In this document: positions 43,944 to 53,137 of the stretch, one piece after another
Layout of the letters: each line of letters starts with the position of its first letter
Numbering within the stretch: the first letter of the stretch is position 1
Source: Thermogutta terrifontis
GTDB taxonomy: Bacteria > Planctomycetota > Planctomycetia > Pirellulales > Thermoguttaceae
NCBI RefSeq assembly: GCF_002277955.1
Contig: NZ_CP018477.1
Coordinates: 992,001 to 1,056,000, forward strand
DNA: 64,000 nt
Direction: 5' to 3'
Program-made: the position numbers and the translations under genes
Notes under the pieces: generated by a model
Database searches by the model: none
Told to the model about the DNA's origin: nothing
The model's input: the letters and a program-made list of their open reading frames with translations, nothing else

Positions 43944-45053
43944 ATGATGACGAAGCATGATCCGGCCTATTTCAATGAGCGGCGAGAGAAACTACGGCGC
44001 CGCATGAAACGCGAGCAACTGGTGGGCTTTCTGGTCAGCAAGCCCGAGAATGTCACCTATCTAACCGGCTTTAGCGGTGAGGACAGCTACCTGCTGGTCA
44101 CGCTGGACCACGCCATTCTGATCAGCGACTCTCGATTCACGGAACAGATTCGCGAGGAGTGCCCGGGGCTGGAAGCCTATATCCGGCCGGGGGGCGTATC
44201 CCTTGTCCAGGCAGCCGCGCGACTGATCAAGAAAACCAAACTCAGCACAGTCGGAGTGGAGGCCGGCTCTCTTTCGGTGGCGTCGTTTGGCAAACTGCAG
44301 GATGCGGTTAACCGTGTGGAATTCGCTAAGACGGAAAACTGGATCGAAGAGCACCGGGCGATTAAGGACAAGGAAGAACTGCAAAGAATTCGCACGGCAG
44401 TGACGATTGCCCAACGGGCTTTCCAAGCCGTGAGGGCGACCCTTCGTCCCGATCAGTCGGAGAAGGAGGTGGCCGACTTGCTCGACCATCAGATGCGCTT
44501 GCTGGGGGCACGAAGGTCGGCGTTCCCCACGATTGTGGGGGTTGGTCCTCGGGCAGCGCTGCCGCATGTGATACCGACCTCAAAGAAAATTGGTGAAGAT
44601 GTATTTGTTTTGGTAGATTGGGGGGCTGATGAAGGATGGTACAAGAGCGACTTGACCCGCGTCATCCCAACTGGTAGAATCGCCCCAAAGTTCGCGAAAG
44701 TCTATACCACCGTTCTCAAGGCCCAAAAAGCGGCGATTGATGCGATCCGGCCGGGGGTCACGGCGGAGGACGTGGATCGCGCCGCTCGGCAGGTCATTGA
44801 GGAAGCGGGGCTCGGCCGCCTCTTTGGGCACGGTCTGGGACACGGGGTGGGGCTCGAAATCCACGAACTCCCACGCCTGGGGCCCAAGGTGCAGACCGTT
44901 CTACGGCCGGGGATGGTGGTAACCGTCGAGCCGGGTATCTACATCCCAAACTGGGGTGGGGTCCGGCTCGAGGACGACGTTCTGGTCACCCGGGATGGAC
45001 ACGAGGTCCTTACCAGCCTTCCCAAAGAGTTGGACGAGGTGAGTACACTCTGA
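43944..45053 (+). CDS. M24 Xaa-Pro-type peptidase
   Basis: A 369-residue aminopeptidase of the pita-bread fold that cleaves N-terminal residues before proline. All five metal ligands are placed: Asp in VDWGAD, Asp in KSDLTR, His in GHGLGHGVGLEIHE, Glu in TVEPGIY, and Glu in RLEDDV. The N-terminal creatinase-like domain spans residues 8-140. It is followed on the same strand by accB and accC. In many bacteria efp lies in this position between the peptidase and accB; here it is missing. ATG pair at the start. Confidence 0.9.
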   Translation: MMTKHDPAYFNERREKLRRRMKREQLVGFLVSKPENVTYLTGFSGEDSYLLVTLDHAILISDSRFTEQIREECPGLEAYIRPGGVSLVQAAARLIKKTKLSTVGVEAGSLSVASFGKLQDAVNRVEFAKTENWIEEHRAIKDKEELQRIRTAVTIAQRAFQAVRATLRPDQSEKEVADLLDHQMRLLGARRSAFPTIVGVGPRAALPHVIPTSKKIGEDVFVLVDWGADEGWYKSDLTRVIPTGRIAPKFAKVYTTVLKAQKAAIDAIRPGVTAEDVDRAARQVIEEAGLGRLFGHGLGHGVGLEIHELPRLGPKVQTVLRPGMVVTVEPGIYIPNWGGVRLEDDVLVTRDGHEVLTSLPKELDEVSTL

Positions 45054-45119
45054 CGACGCCTGACAGGTCTCTGAGGATAATCGAGGAAAGTTCACTTCCA
45101 GCTATAGAATGACTCGCCT

Positions 45120-45686
45120 ATGGGTTCAAACGCTCCCGACGCTCAAAAGCAAGAACCGCCCCAGCCGGATGTGTTTGATGTGGCCCGTGTTCGGGAACTC
45201 ATTGAGTTGATGCGGGCACACGACCTCAGCGAGATTGACCTGAGGTCCGGGGAGAAGCGAATTCGCCTCCGCCGCGGGCCGGAAGTCGTGCCCACTCCAG
45301 CGGGTGCCCCGATACCGATGTGGATGCCCTCGCTGCCTCCTGGAGTTGCCCCATCGGTCGCGGCACCGGCGGCACAGCCCCCGGCTCCTTCGGAGCCGCC
45401 GGTTCGGGAGACTGAGACGCCGCCTCCTCCCAAGGAAGAAAACATCGCCTACATCCGCAGTCCGATGGTGGGAACCTTTTATTCGGCCCCGGACCCCGAT
45501 TCTCCCCCCTATGTGAAGGTGGGCGACCACGTCAATCCGGAAACCATTGTGGGTATTGTGGAGGCCATGAAGGTCTTCAACGAGTTGCCGGCAGAAATTT
45601 CTGGAAAAATTGTGGCCGTTCTGGTCGAAAATGGCGAGCCGGTGGAGTACGGGCAGCCCCTGTTCAAGGTGGATACGCAGGGCTGA
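45120..45686 (+). CDS. accB: Biotin carboxyl carrier protein of acetyl-CoA carboxylase
   Basis: A 188-residue AccB. The N-terminal helix-rich part (VFDVARVRELIELMRAHDLSEIDLRSG) matches the family's start. A Pro/Ala-rich linker of about 60 residues leads to the biotinyl domain: YIRSPMVGTFYSAPDPDSPPYVKVGD and the target Lys in VEAMKVFNELPAEISG. The biotin motif is EAMKV rather than the usual EAMKM. It lies 66 bases after the peptidase and 75 bases before accC, so the three are probably one operon. Confidence 0.95.
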   Translation: MGSNAPDAQKQEPPQPDVFDVARVRELIELMRAHDLSEIDLRSGEKRIRLRRGPEVVPTPAGAPIPMWMPSLPPGVAPSVAAPAAQPPAPSEPPVRETETPPPPKEENIAYIRSPMVGTFYSAPDPDSPPYVKVGDHVNPETIVGIVEAMKVFNELPAEISGKIVAVLVENGEPVEYGQPLFKVDTQG

Positions 45687-45761
45687 GGGAGGGGCTCGCT
45701 AACCGCGTCGCTCGGCGTTCTCGGGAAGAAGTCTGCCACCGCCTCACACGCTCAATCGCTT

Positions 45762-47129
45762 ATGTTCAAACGGATTCTGATTGCCAATCGAGGAGAAATC
45801 GCCCTTCGGGTGCTACGAGCCTGTCGCGAGATGGGCATCGAAACGGTAGCCGTCTTCAGCGAAGCGGATCGCGGGTCGGCTTATCTGGAGCTTGCGAACG
45901 AGGCGTACTGCATCGGACCGGCCAAGGCTTCTGAAAGTTATCTCCGTTACGATCGCGTGATCAGCGCCGCCGAGATCGGGAATGCTCAGGCGATTCATCC
46001 CGGGTACGGGTTTCTCTCCGAGAATGCTCACTTTGCGGAAGTCTGCCGTAGTTGCCAGATTGAGTTTATCGGTCCTCCGCACGAGGCGATGGCACTGTTA
46101 GGGGATAAAAACGCGGCGCGGGCCCTGGCCAAGAAGGTCGGGGTGCCGGTGGTACCGGGAAGCGAGGGCACAGTAGAGACGGAGGCAGAGGCCCTCCGGG
46201 TTGCCCGGGAGATCGGTTATCCGGTCCTCATCAAGGCGGCGGCCGGAGGCGGTGGCAAGGGAATGCGCATTGCCGTCAACGAACATTCTCTCAAGTCCGC
46301 TCTCCAGCAAGCGCAGCAGGAGGCTGAAGCCGCCTTTGGGAATGGTGCCGTTTATCTGGAAAAATACATCGAGCATCCCCGGCATGTGGAGGTCCAGGCC
46401 ATCGGGGATCACTACGGCAATGTCGTCCATCTCTGGGAGCGGGACTGCACGATCCAACGCCGTCATCAAAAGTTGATTGAGGAAAGTCCCGCCCCCAATC
46501 TGCCTCGCGAAGTCCGCCAGGCGATTTGTGAGTCGGCTGTGAAACTCCTGAAAGCCGCGAATTATTACAACGCGGGGACTGTCGAGTTCCTGGTGGATCG
46601 GCAATTCAACTTCTATTTCATCGAGGTCAATGCCCGGATTCAGGTGGAACATCCCGTCACGGAGATGGTGACCGGGCTGGATCTCATCAAGCTCCAGATC
46701 AAGGTGGCAGCGGGAGAGCCGTTGCCATTCAAACAGGAAGACGTGGAGCACCGCGGGGTGGCCATCGAATGCCGGATCAACGCGGAAGATCCCGAGCGGG
46801 GATTTCGGCCGTCGCCGGGTCGAATCGAACGGATTTTTGTACCAGGAGGCCCCGGGGTTCGGTTCGATTCCCACGTGTATCCTGGATATGTGGTGTCGCC
46901 GCATTATGATTCAATGATTGGCAAGCTGATTGTGCACCGGCCCACAAGGGCCGAGGCGATCGCGGCGATGAAAAGCGCCCTGGAGGAGTTGCGGATCGAA
47001 GGGATCAAAACAACGGTTGAGCTGAGCAAGGCGATCCTCTCTCACCCGACGTTTGTCGACGCGCGGGCGGACACCACCTTCGTGGAGCGAACATTTCTCC
47101 CCAGCCAGCAGCAGGAGGAGAAAAAGTAA
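45762..47129 (+). CDS. accC: Biotin carboxylase subunit of acetyl-CoA carboxylase
   Basis: A 455-residue ATP-grasp enzyme that carboxylates biotin on AccB, the first step of fatty-acid synthesis. Motifs: [33 protein letters not shown] (glycine loop), [18 protein letters not shown], and the catalytic region [20 protein letters not shown] (Ala where Thr of NTRIQVEH is common). The length is normal. accA and accD are not in the window. Confidence 0.96.
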   Translation: MFKRILIANRGEIALRVLRACREMGIETVAVFSEADRGSAYLELANEAYCIGPAKASESYLRYDRVISAAEIGNAQAIHPGYGFLSENAHFAEVCRSCQIEFIGPPHEAMALLGDKNAARALAKKVGVPVVPGSEGTVETEAEALRVAREIGYPVLIKAAAGGGGKGMRIAVNEHSLKSALQQAQQEAEAAFGNGAVYLEKYIEHPRHVEVQAIGDHYGNVVHLWERDCTIQRRHQKLIEESPAPNLPREVRQAICESAVKLLKAANYYNAGTVEFLVDRQFNFYFIEVNARIQVEHPVTEMVTGLDLIKLQIKVAAGEPLPFKQEDVEHRGVAIECRINAEDPERGFRPSPGRIERIFVPGGPGVRFDSHVYPGYVVSPHYDSMIGKLIVHRPTRAEAIAAMKSALEELRIEGIKTTVELSKAILSHPTFVDARADTTFVERTFLPSQQQEEKK

Positions 47130-47292
47130 CGCCACGTGCGGCGACAGGGGGACAGAAAAACCGGACATCGCGCCGGGCGTAATAAATAGAGAACGGGGCA
47201 GATTCTGGTCCACGTGGGGCTTTCCGTGAGGGACTGTCGTCATTCGGGGAATGAAGAGTCGTTCGGTTCTGTGACAAAGAGGTGAATTGGGT

Positions 47293-48657
47293 ATGAGTCA
47301 GGCCTTGAAAAGTCCGGACAAGGTAGAATCGCCGATCAAGCGTGTGGCCATCTTGTTCTCCGGTGGGCCGGCGCCCGCCGCCAATGCGGTGATCGCCAGT
47401 GCCGCGATTGCGTTTTCTCGGATGGGGATTGAGGTGCTGGGCATTCGCCAGGGCTACACGCATCTGATGGAATATACGCCTGACAAGCCTCTCCAGGAGG
47501 GTAAGCACTTCATTCGTCTGCGCCACGAGGATCTGGAGTTGGTGCGAAGTCAGCAGGGGATTATTATCGGGACTGCCCGCGCGAACCCTGGAAAAGGGGT
47601 CCATACGTACGAAGACCTGGACGACCCCGCGAAGACCGCCCCGCTGAAAACGGTCCATGAGGCGCTGTCATCGCTGGGCGTAGATGCTCTCATTTCCATC
47701 GGTGGTGATGATACATTGACCACCGCGGCAAAGTTCAAACTCTTTCAGGATCGCCATCCCAACTTGGGACGCAGAATTGCCGTGGTGCATCTCCCCAAAA
47801 CCATTGACAACGACTACGAGGGGATCGATTTCACATTCGGATATTTCACCGCGGTGGATATGCTCGCCACCCAGGTTCGCAATCTGCTCGCCGATGCCCG
47901 GGCGGCCGGGGCCTACTTCTTTGTTCAAGTCATGGGACGCAAGGCTGGTTGGCTGGCCTACGGAGCAGGAATCGCTGGGGAGGCGTCTCTTATCATCAGT
48001 TTGGAAGATATTCCGCCGGAATGGTGGACCACGGAAGAGACCATCAACCCGAAAACAGGGCAAAAGGTGATCGATCCCGAGACAGGAAAACCCCAAATAC
48101 GGGAAATCATCAACCTTAAGGCCCTGGCCAACCGCGTCGTGGACACGATCATCGCGCGGGAGAAGGAGGGCAAGTCTTACGGCGTGGTGGTGTTTGCCGA
48201 AGGCATGGGCGAATACTTCCCGCTGGAGGAGCTCCGCAAGTGCGTTTCGGAAGAGGAGTTTGCCCAGCTCGAACCGGACCCGTTCGGACATTTCCCCGTT
48301 TCTCAAATCAAGTTCACGGGCCGTATCGCGCGGCTTGTCAACGATCTTTACGTGGAACGCACAGGCAAGAAGAAAAAACGGATCAACAGTTTGCAGTTCG
48401 GCTACGAAGTCCGTTGCCATCGCCCCACGGCGTTTGACATCATTCTCGGCAGCCAGCTCGGGGTAGGTGCGTATCGGGCTCTCATTGAACGGAAACTCGA
48501 CGGCGTGATGGTTAGCGTCAGCGGTCAGTTGCAGTTGCTCTATCCGCGGTTTGAAGAACTCATGCAGACCGGCAAATTGCGGGCAAAGGAGCGTCTCATC
48601 CGTCCCGACGAGGATTTCCATCAACTGCCGCGGTACCTGGAGACCCGCGTCGACTGA
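47293..48657 (+). CDS. Phosphofructokinase, pyrophosphate-dependent type
   Basis: A 454-residue PFK. The phosphoryl-donor site marks it as PPi-type: GGDDT at the position where ATP enzymes have GGDGS, and PKTIDND with Lys in place of Gly. Other family blocks: RVAILFSGGPAPAANAV, YFFVQVMGRKAGWLAYGAG, ISLEDIPPEW. It is longer than the ATP-type of about 320 residues. GAGGTG precedes the ATG at 47293; a TTG at 47287 is less likely. PPi-PFK can work in glycolysis and gluconeogenesis. It follows the acc operon but has its own terminator. Confidence 0.9.
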   Translation: MSQALKSPDKVESPIKRVAILFSGGPAPAANAVIASAAIAFSRMGIEVLGIRQGYTHLMEYTPDKPLQEGKHFIRLRHEDLELVRSQQGIIIGTARANPGKGVHTYEDLDDPAKTAPLKTVHEALSSLGVDALISIGGDDTLTTAAKFKLFQDRHPNLGRRIAVVHLPKTIDNDYEGIDFTFGYFTAVDMLATQVRNLLADARAAGAYFFVQVMGRKAGWLAYGAGIAGEASLIISLEDIPPEWWTTEETINPKTGQKVIDPETGKPQIREIINLKALANRVVDTIIAREKEGKSYGVVVFAEGMGEYFPLEELRKCVSEEEFAQLEPDPFGHFPVSQIKFTGRIARLVNDLYVERTGKKKKRINSLQFGYEVRCHRPTAFDIILGSQLGVGAYRALIERKLDGVMVSVSGQLQLLYPRFEELMQTGKLRAKERLIRPDEDFHQLPRYLETRVD

Positions 48658-48840
48658 GTGCCTCAGCCAGGGATCCGGCCCCCGGATGCGTCCAAATCCC
48701 AGGCCATCCCGACAGTCGCCCAATTAAGGCGGGATTGTGCCTGTTGATGGCTTGCTGTTGAGTCATCCTGGCGAAAGCGGACTGGATCTCTCAAAAGGCA
48801 GTCCGCTGGCTGATTGGTTGGACATTGCTTACTCCCCATG

Positions 48841-48864
48841 GCGGCGATTGGTCGCCGCTTTTTT
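48841..48864 (+). terminator. Intrinsic terminator after the PPi-PFK gene
   Basis: A 7-bp stem (GCGGCGA at 48841-48847 with TCGCCGC at 48852-48858), a TTGG loop and TTTTTTG tail. It lies about 180 bases after the stop codon, in a 368-base gap that has no gene. Confidence 0.75.
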
Positions 48865-48943
48865 GTTTGTAGCCGGGGCCGCAGGAACGGAGCCGGTCGG
48901 CCGATACCGCGGGAGCGGGTGCAACAGACGCAAAAATCGATGT

Positions 48944-48972
48944 TTTCGACCAGCAAGGTGCGACGCTATATT
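48944..48972 (+). promoter_or_regulatory. Candidate promoter for the glycosyltransferase operon
   Basis: TTTCGA at 48944-48949 and TATATT at 48967-48972 with 17-base spacing, just after the terminator and 54 bases before the chosen start of the fused glycosyltransferase gene. The -35 is poor. Confidence 0.35.
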
Positions 48973-49025
48973 AAAAAATCGCCGTTGTTTTGATAGCAAC
49001 CGTCTCCTATGGGAAAGGATTCCCT

Positions 49026-50618
49026 ATGGCCACTTCAGGGGTTTCAAAACCGGAAGTCTTATCGTCTGTTTGTTGTAACGAGCAGGCAAGGAGGCCATGC
49101 CGCGAGGCCGACGAATCTTTGGAAAGTTTCCCTCGGAGGGCGACGGGAACACTCGCCGCCGTAAAGGGCGATTCCTCGGAGAAGGTGGCATTTCGGAAAT
49201 TATCGGTCTTGATTCCCGTATACAACGAAAGGTGGACGCTTGCGGAAGTCGTTCGCCGGGTCCTGGCGGCTCCCGTATCTCTTGGCATGGAAATCGTCAT
49301 CGTGGATGACGGCTCCACGGATGGATCGTACGAACTGGCTCTGCGATTGGCCGAACAGGATTCGCGGATCAAAGTGATTCGCCACCGCAGAAACATGGGG
49401 AAAGGGGCGGCCATTCGCACAGCTATTTCTCACCTTTCCGGAGACATTGCCGTCATTCAGGATGCCGATTTCGAGTATGATCCCCAGGATTTTCCGGCTC
49501 TTCTTGCGCCGATTCTCAAAGGGCAGGCCGACGCGGTTTTCGGTTCCCGGTTTATCGGTCACACCCGTCGGGTGCTCTTCTTCTGGCACACGCTGGTGAA
49601 CAAGTTTCTCACGCTGGTTTCCAACATGGTCAACGATCTGAATCTGACCGACATGGAGACCGGCTACAAGGCCATTCGCACCGACGTACTTAAGCGCTTG
49701 CGTCTCAATGCCCGCACCTTCACGATCGAGCCTGAGCTTACCTGCCGCCTGGCACAGTGGGGGGCACGGATTTACGAAGTGCCGGTTTCCTATTTTGGCC
49801 GAACATACGCCGAAGGTAAGAAAATCAACGCTTGGGATGGCATCAAGGCGCTGGGCGCAATCCTTTACTACCGTTTTATCGACACACAATTTACCCACGA
49901 CGAGGGATTTGCCACGCTGCGCTCGTGCCAGCGTGCGGCCGCCTATTCCAAGTGGATTGTGGACCAGGCACGACCGTACCTCGGGCGAAGAATTCTCGAA
50001 GCGGGAGCAGGAATTGGCAATATTTCGCCATTCTTCCTCCATGCCGAGCGCCTGGTCCTTGCCGACTGCAACCCCGCCTATTGCCGCATGTTGCGATATC
50101 GGTTTGAAGGCCGGGAAAACGTCCGCGTGGACGAAGCCGATCTGACCGCCCCCGACAGCTATCAACAGTGGCGAGAGGACAAGCTCGATACGGTGTTTTG
50201 CAGCAATGTGCTGGAACACCTCCCAAACGACGCGGATGTCTTGAAGCAATTCTATCAAATCCTGGAAGAAGGAGGGCACTGCATCATCATCGTTCCTGCG
50301 GAGCCTCGCCTGTTCGGCGAAATAGATCAGGCGGTCGGGCACTATCGGCGCTACACCGTGGCGGATCTGGTCGCCAAGATGGAGGCCGCTGGCTTTCAGG
50401 TAGTTTTCACCCGGCAGTTCAATCGCCTGGGCGCGGCAGGCTGGTTTGTAAGTTCAAAAGTTCTGCGTCGTCGCCAGCTCGACCCAAGAAGCATGCGGTG
50501 GTTTGGAAGGATCACCCCGTTGGCAAAATTGCTGGACTATTTCCTTCCCTGGCCGGGAATGTCACTGATCGTGGTGGGACGTAAACCTCAAAGACAGCTT
50601 TTGCGAGCGGCTGCTTGA
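49026..50618 (+). CDS. Fusion of GT2 glycosyltransferase and SAM-dependent methyltransferase
   Basis: A 530-residue cytoplasmic two-domain protein. The ATG at 49026 follows AAAGGA; the earlier TTG at 48990 is not supported. Residues 57-290 are a GT2 domain of the dolichol-phosphate-mannose-synthase kind: LSVLIPVYNE, VIVDDGSTDGS, the GKGAAIRTA helix, and the acidic QDADFEYDP motif. Residues 300-480 are a class I methyltransferase: RRILEAGAGIGNISPFFL (SAM loop) and FCSNVLEHLPNDADVLKQF. The acceptor is unknown. Its stop overlaps the next start (TGATG), so the three genes are coupled. Confidence 0.88.
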   Translation: MATSGVSKPEVLSSVCCNEQARRPCREADESLESFPRRATGTLAAVKGDSSEKVAFRKLSVLIPVYNERWTLAEVVRRVLAAPVSLGMEIVIVDDGSTDGSYELALRLAEQDSRIKVIRHRRNMGKGAAIRTAISHLSGDIAVIQDADFEYDPQDFPALLAPILKGQADAVFGSRFIGHTRRVLFFWHTLVNKFLTLVSNMVNDLNLTDMETGYKAIRTDVLKRLRLNARTFTIEPELTCRLAQWGARIYEVPVSYFGRTYAEGKKINAWDGIKALGAILYYRFIDTQFTHDEGFATLRSCQRAAAYSKWIVDQARPYLGRRILEAGAGIGNISPFFLHAERLVLADCNPAYCRMLRYRFEGRENVRVDEADLTAPDSYQQWREDKLDTVFCSNVLEHLPNDADVLKQFYQILEEGGHCIIIVPAEPRLFGEIDQAVGHYRRYTVADLVAKMEAAGFQVVFTRQFNRLGAAGWFVSSKVLRRRQLDPRSMRWFGRITPLAKLLDYFLPWPGMSLIVVGRKPQRQLLRAAA

Positions 50619-51547
50619 TGATGAGTGAAAACATCCCGCTGGGCACTTCAGGTGTTAAGAGCAGTGAGTCTCCCTCGGCTGGTGGGGGAAACCGAGAAAA
50701 CGGCCGTTCGGCGGCACCACCGTGGAAAGGCTGGCTATTAACGTGTGTTTGCGGGCTTCTCGCACTCCTGGGAATGGGGGCCGCCGTTCAGGCAGCTTGT
50801 GTTATCCTGGGCATTTACCCGAGCGGGAAGCCGGTGCTGGTGAAACACGTCGGCTGGCCGCTCTTGGTTGCCCTTTTCGGTCTGGCGGGCGTGCTGGCGA
50901 TGTGGCCGAGACCCGCGTGGAACTGGGTCCAGAGGTGGCAGGCCACGATGCGTTGGGCGATTGATTTTTGGTGGGCCCAGCCCTGGTGGGGACGCGTTTT
51001 GATCATCGCCGCAACAGGGCATGGGCTGATCTCGGTAGGATACTTCCTGAATTGTCCTGAGGATTTACTTCGACAGTACCAAGAAATAAAGCAATTTGCG
51101 TCTGCTCCTTCCAGGCTCTTCGCCGGCCAGCGGGTGGCGAATCTGGAATACCACATCCAGCAATACCGCCGGGCCATCCCTCCAGATGGTCAGATAGCCT
51201 ACCGGGGTTCCTGGGAAGCCATGATCGTGGCCTATCAGCTTTATCCCCGCCGTCTGTTCTTGCTCCCAGAGGATGCGCAACGCCTGGCGCGGGCGTGGGG
51301 AGACCACCGCTGGCTGGAGATCAAGACCAAAGGGGCGTCCCGTGCTGATACCTGGACAGAAGAATACTGGGCTGCACGCCGTCCACCAGTCGAGATTCCC
51401 CCGCTTCATCAATTTCTCGCGGCTCGCGACATTCAATACATGATCATCTTTAGCGAGAATCATCCCGAGTTGTGCCGAGTTCTCCGCCTCAATCCTGACA
51501 CCGGGTTAGCTCGCGGCCACATTTTCCAGGAGGACGCCCCTCGATGA
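50618..51547 (+). CDS. Membrane protein of unknown function, coupled to the GT2-MT gene
   Basis: A 309-residue protein with hydrophobic segments near residues 37-62, 74-92 and 122-140 (WLLTCVCGLLALLGMGAAVQ, GWPLLVALFGLAGVLAMW, RVLIIAATGHGLISVGYF), and a C-terminal soluble half. No family motif was recognised. The start codon ATG at 50618 shares one base with the previous stop, and its own stop overlaps the next start (ATGA at 51544), so it is translationally coupled on both sides. A role in the same surface-sugar process is inferred from this context only. Confidence 0.75.
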   Translation: MMSENIPLGTSGVKSSESPSAGGGNRENGRSAAPPWKGWLLTCVCGLLALLGMGAAVQAACVILGIYPSGKPVLVKHVGWPLLVALFGLAGVLAMWPRPAWNWVQRWQATMRWAIDFWWAQPWWGRVLIIAATGHGLISVGYFLNCPEDLLRQYQEIKQFASAPSRLFAGQRVANLEYHIQQYRRAIPPDGQIAYRGSWEAMIVAYQLYPRRLFLLPEDAQRLARAWGDHRWLEIKTKGASRADTWTEEYWAARRPPVEIPPLHQFLAARDIQYMIIFSENHPELCRVLRLNPDTGLARGHIFQEDAPR

Positions 51548-53037
51548 GCGGTCCGTGTGGAATGATCGTCTTGACCTGGCTTTGGTTGGCTGGAGTGTGG
51601 TTGTCAGGCTGGGCCAGCATCTCGCTCTTGGCACGGTTTGGGACACGACACTCTCTTTCCACGAAGGAGAGGGGGAAGTTGGCCGGCGATCTTGCCACGG
51701 CCTTTCTCACCGGCGTGCTCGTGTGTGTGCTGCCCCTATACGTGATCCTCGCGGTTGTAGGACGGCTGAGTGCGGTCGCTTTTGTCACGGTCCTCTGCGT
51801 TCAACTCGGTTTGGCGTGTCTGGGAGCGCGTTCGCTCTTCCGAGAACTTCGCCATCATGCCGGTCGGCTCCAGGATTGGTGGGGTCTCGTGGGTTGGGCG
51901 TTGGTCGTTGGGCTGCTGGCTTCTGCCGCTGCGCTCTGGGGCTATGATGCGCAGGCCATTTACGGATTGAAGGCCAAGATCCTTGCCGACGGCCTCAGTA
52001 TTTATGGGCCGGACTTCATGGATCCTTATCGGGTCCACTACTGGAACAACTATCCGCTTCTCGTTCCCCTGTTGGAAGCCCAAGTTTTTTTCTGGCGAAA
52101 TCAGTGGGTTCTGCTGACGGGGGAGGAATTGTGGAACGACCTCGGTATGCCCGTGCTTCTCTGGGGTTTCATCATCGCCCTGGTGCTTCAGGTGGCGGCC
52201 GCCACAGAACGTCGCTGGGCAGGCTGCGGACCGTGGATGGGACTGCTCTTTGCGATAACGCCCATGCTGTGGCGATGGACCGAGGGAGCTGGCCTTTCTG
52301 GCTCGGTTGACGTTGTATTCGCAGGCTTTGTTCTCAGCGCCGTGCTTGAGCTTTGCCAGCTTGCAGAGAGGACGCAACTGCAGTGGGGACCGCTGATTCG
52401 GGGAGCACTCTTTCTCACCGGCGCATGCCTGACGAAACAGGAAGGCGCGATCGCGACGGGGGCAATTCTGGGGGCATTTGTGGCGACCACAGTTTGGAAA
52501 CTCTGGCGGGGACGGGATTCTCTCGCGCCTTTGGCGGTTCGCCGTGTCATCCTCTCGGGTGCGCGCTGTCTGCTGCTCGTCGGCCTTCTTGTGCTGCCGA
52601 CGTTCGTTTTTCTGCGTGTGGTCCACGGATGCATGCCCGCTCCACCCTACTCCCGCCCCTATCTGGCGGCTTTCAACTTCGACTGGCTGTCGCGGATAAG
52701 CGACCGGCCGTTGACCGTGGGGACCTTCGCCGTCAATGAATTTTTCAACAATCGGTGGGGACTCCTCTGGTTGCTGGGCGCTTTGAGTTTGTTCCTGCCG
52801 CGACGCCAACCGATCGACGTGGCCACGGTATTTTGTCGGGCCTTTCTTGTTCTGGTGTTGGCAGCGTACCTGGCAATCTTCGTTGTCACGCCCTATCCTT
52901 TGCACTTTCATCTCCACACGGCGTTCGCACGGCTGATGTTCCACATCTTTCCGGTTTTCGTGGTTGTAGCGATCGAACAGATCGCATCTCTCCCGTGGAA
53001 ACGACCGGCGCTCCCAGCGGAACCGATCGCAGGATAG
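51544..53037 (+). CDS. Polytopic membrane protein, probable GT-C glycosyltransferase
   Basis: A 497-residue protein with about ten membrane helices. The block GYDAQAIYGLKAKILADG early in the protein, with its Asp, and a following HYWNNYPLLVPLLEAQVFFW loop fit the layout of GT-C enzymes that use lipid-linked sugars. No exact family motif is present. ATG at 51544 overlaps the preceding stop. It is the third gene of the operon with the GT2-methyltransferase fusion, which could make its lipid-linked donor. Confidence 0.7.
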   Translation: MSGPCGMIVLTWLWLAGVWLSGWASISLLARFGTRHSLSTKERGKLAGDLATAFLTGVLVCVLPLYVILAVVGRLSAVAFVTVLCVQLGLACLGARSLFRELRHHAGRLQDWWGLVGWALVVGLLASAAALWGYDAQAIYGLKAKILADGLSIYGPDFMDPYRVHYWNNYPLLVPLLEAQVFFWRNQWVLLTGEELWNDLGMPVLLWGFIIALVLQVAAATERRWAGCGPWMGLLFAITPMLWRWTEGAGLSGSVDVVFAGFVLSAVLELCQLAERTQLQWGPLIRGALFLTGACLTKQEGAIATGAILGAFVATTVWKLWRGRDSLAPLAVRRVILSGARCLLLVGLLVLPTFVFLRVVHGCMPAPPYSRPYLAAFNFDWLSRISDRPLTVGTFAVNEFFNNRWGLLWLLGALSLFLPRRQPIDVATVFCRAFLVLVLAAYLAIFVVTPYPLHFHLHTAFARLMFHIFPVFVVVAIEQIASLPWKRPALPAEPIAG

Positions 53038-53137
53038 GAAGCGTCCAAGAAAGCGATTACGATAAATAAAGGGGGCCCACGTCTCCCCCGAGGCGGTATG
53101 GAATGGGGCGGACCAAGACCGGAACAGGAGAGGTGCG

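Noticed and set aside
51736-52944. 402-codon minus-strand frame
   Set aside because: Antisense to a polytopic membrane protein of the coupled operon; the translation is Arg/Gln-rich without structure.
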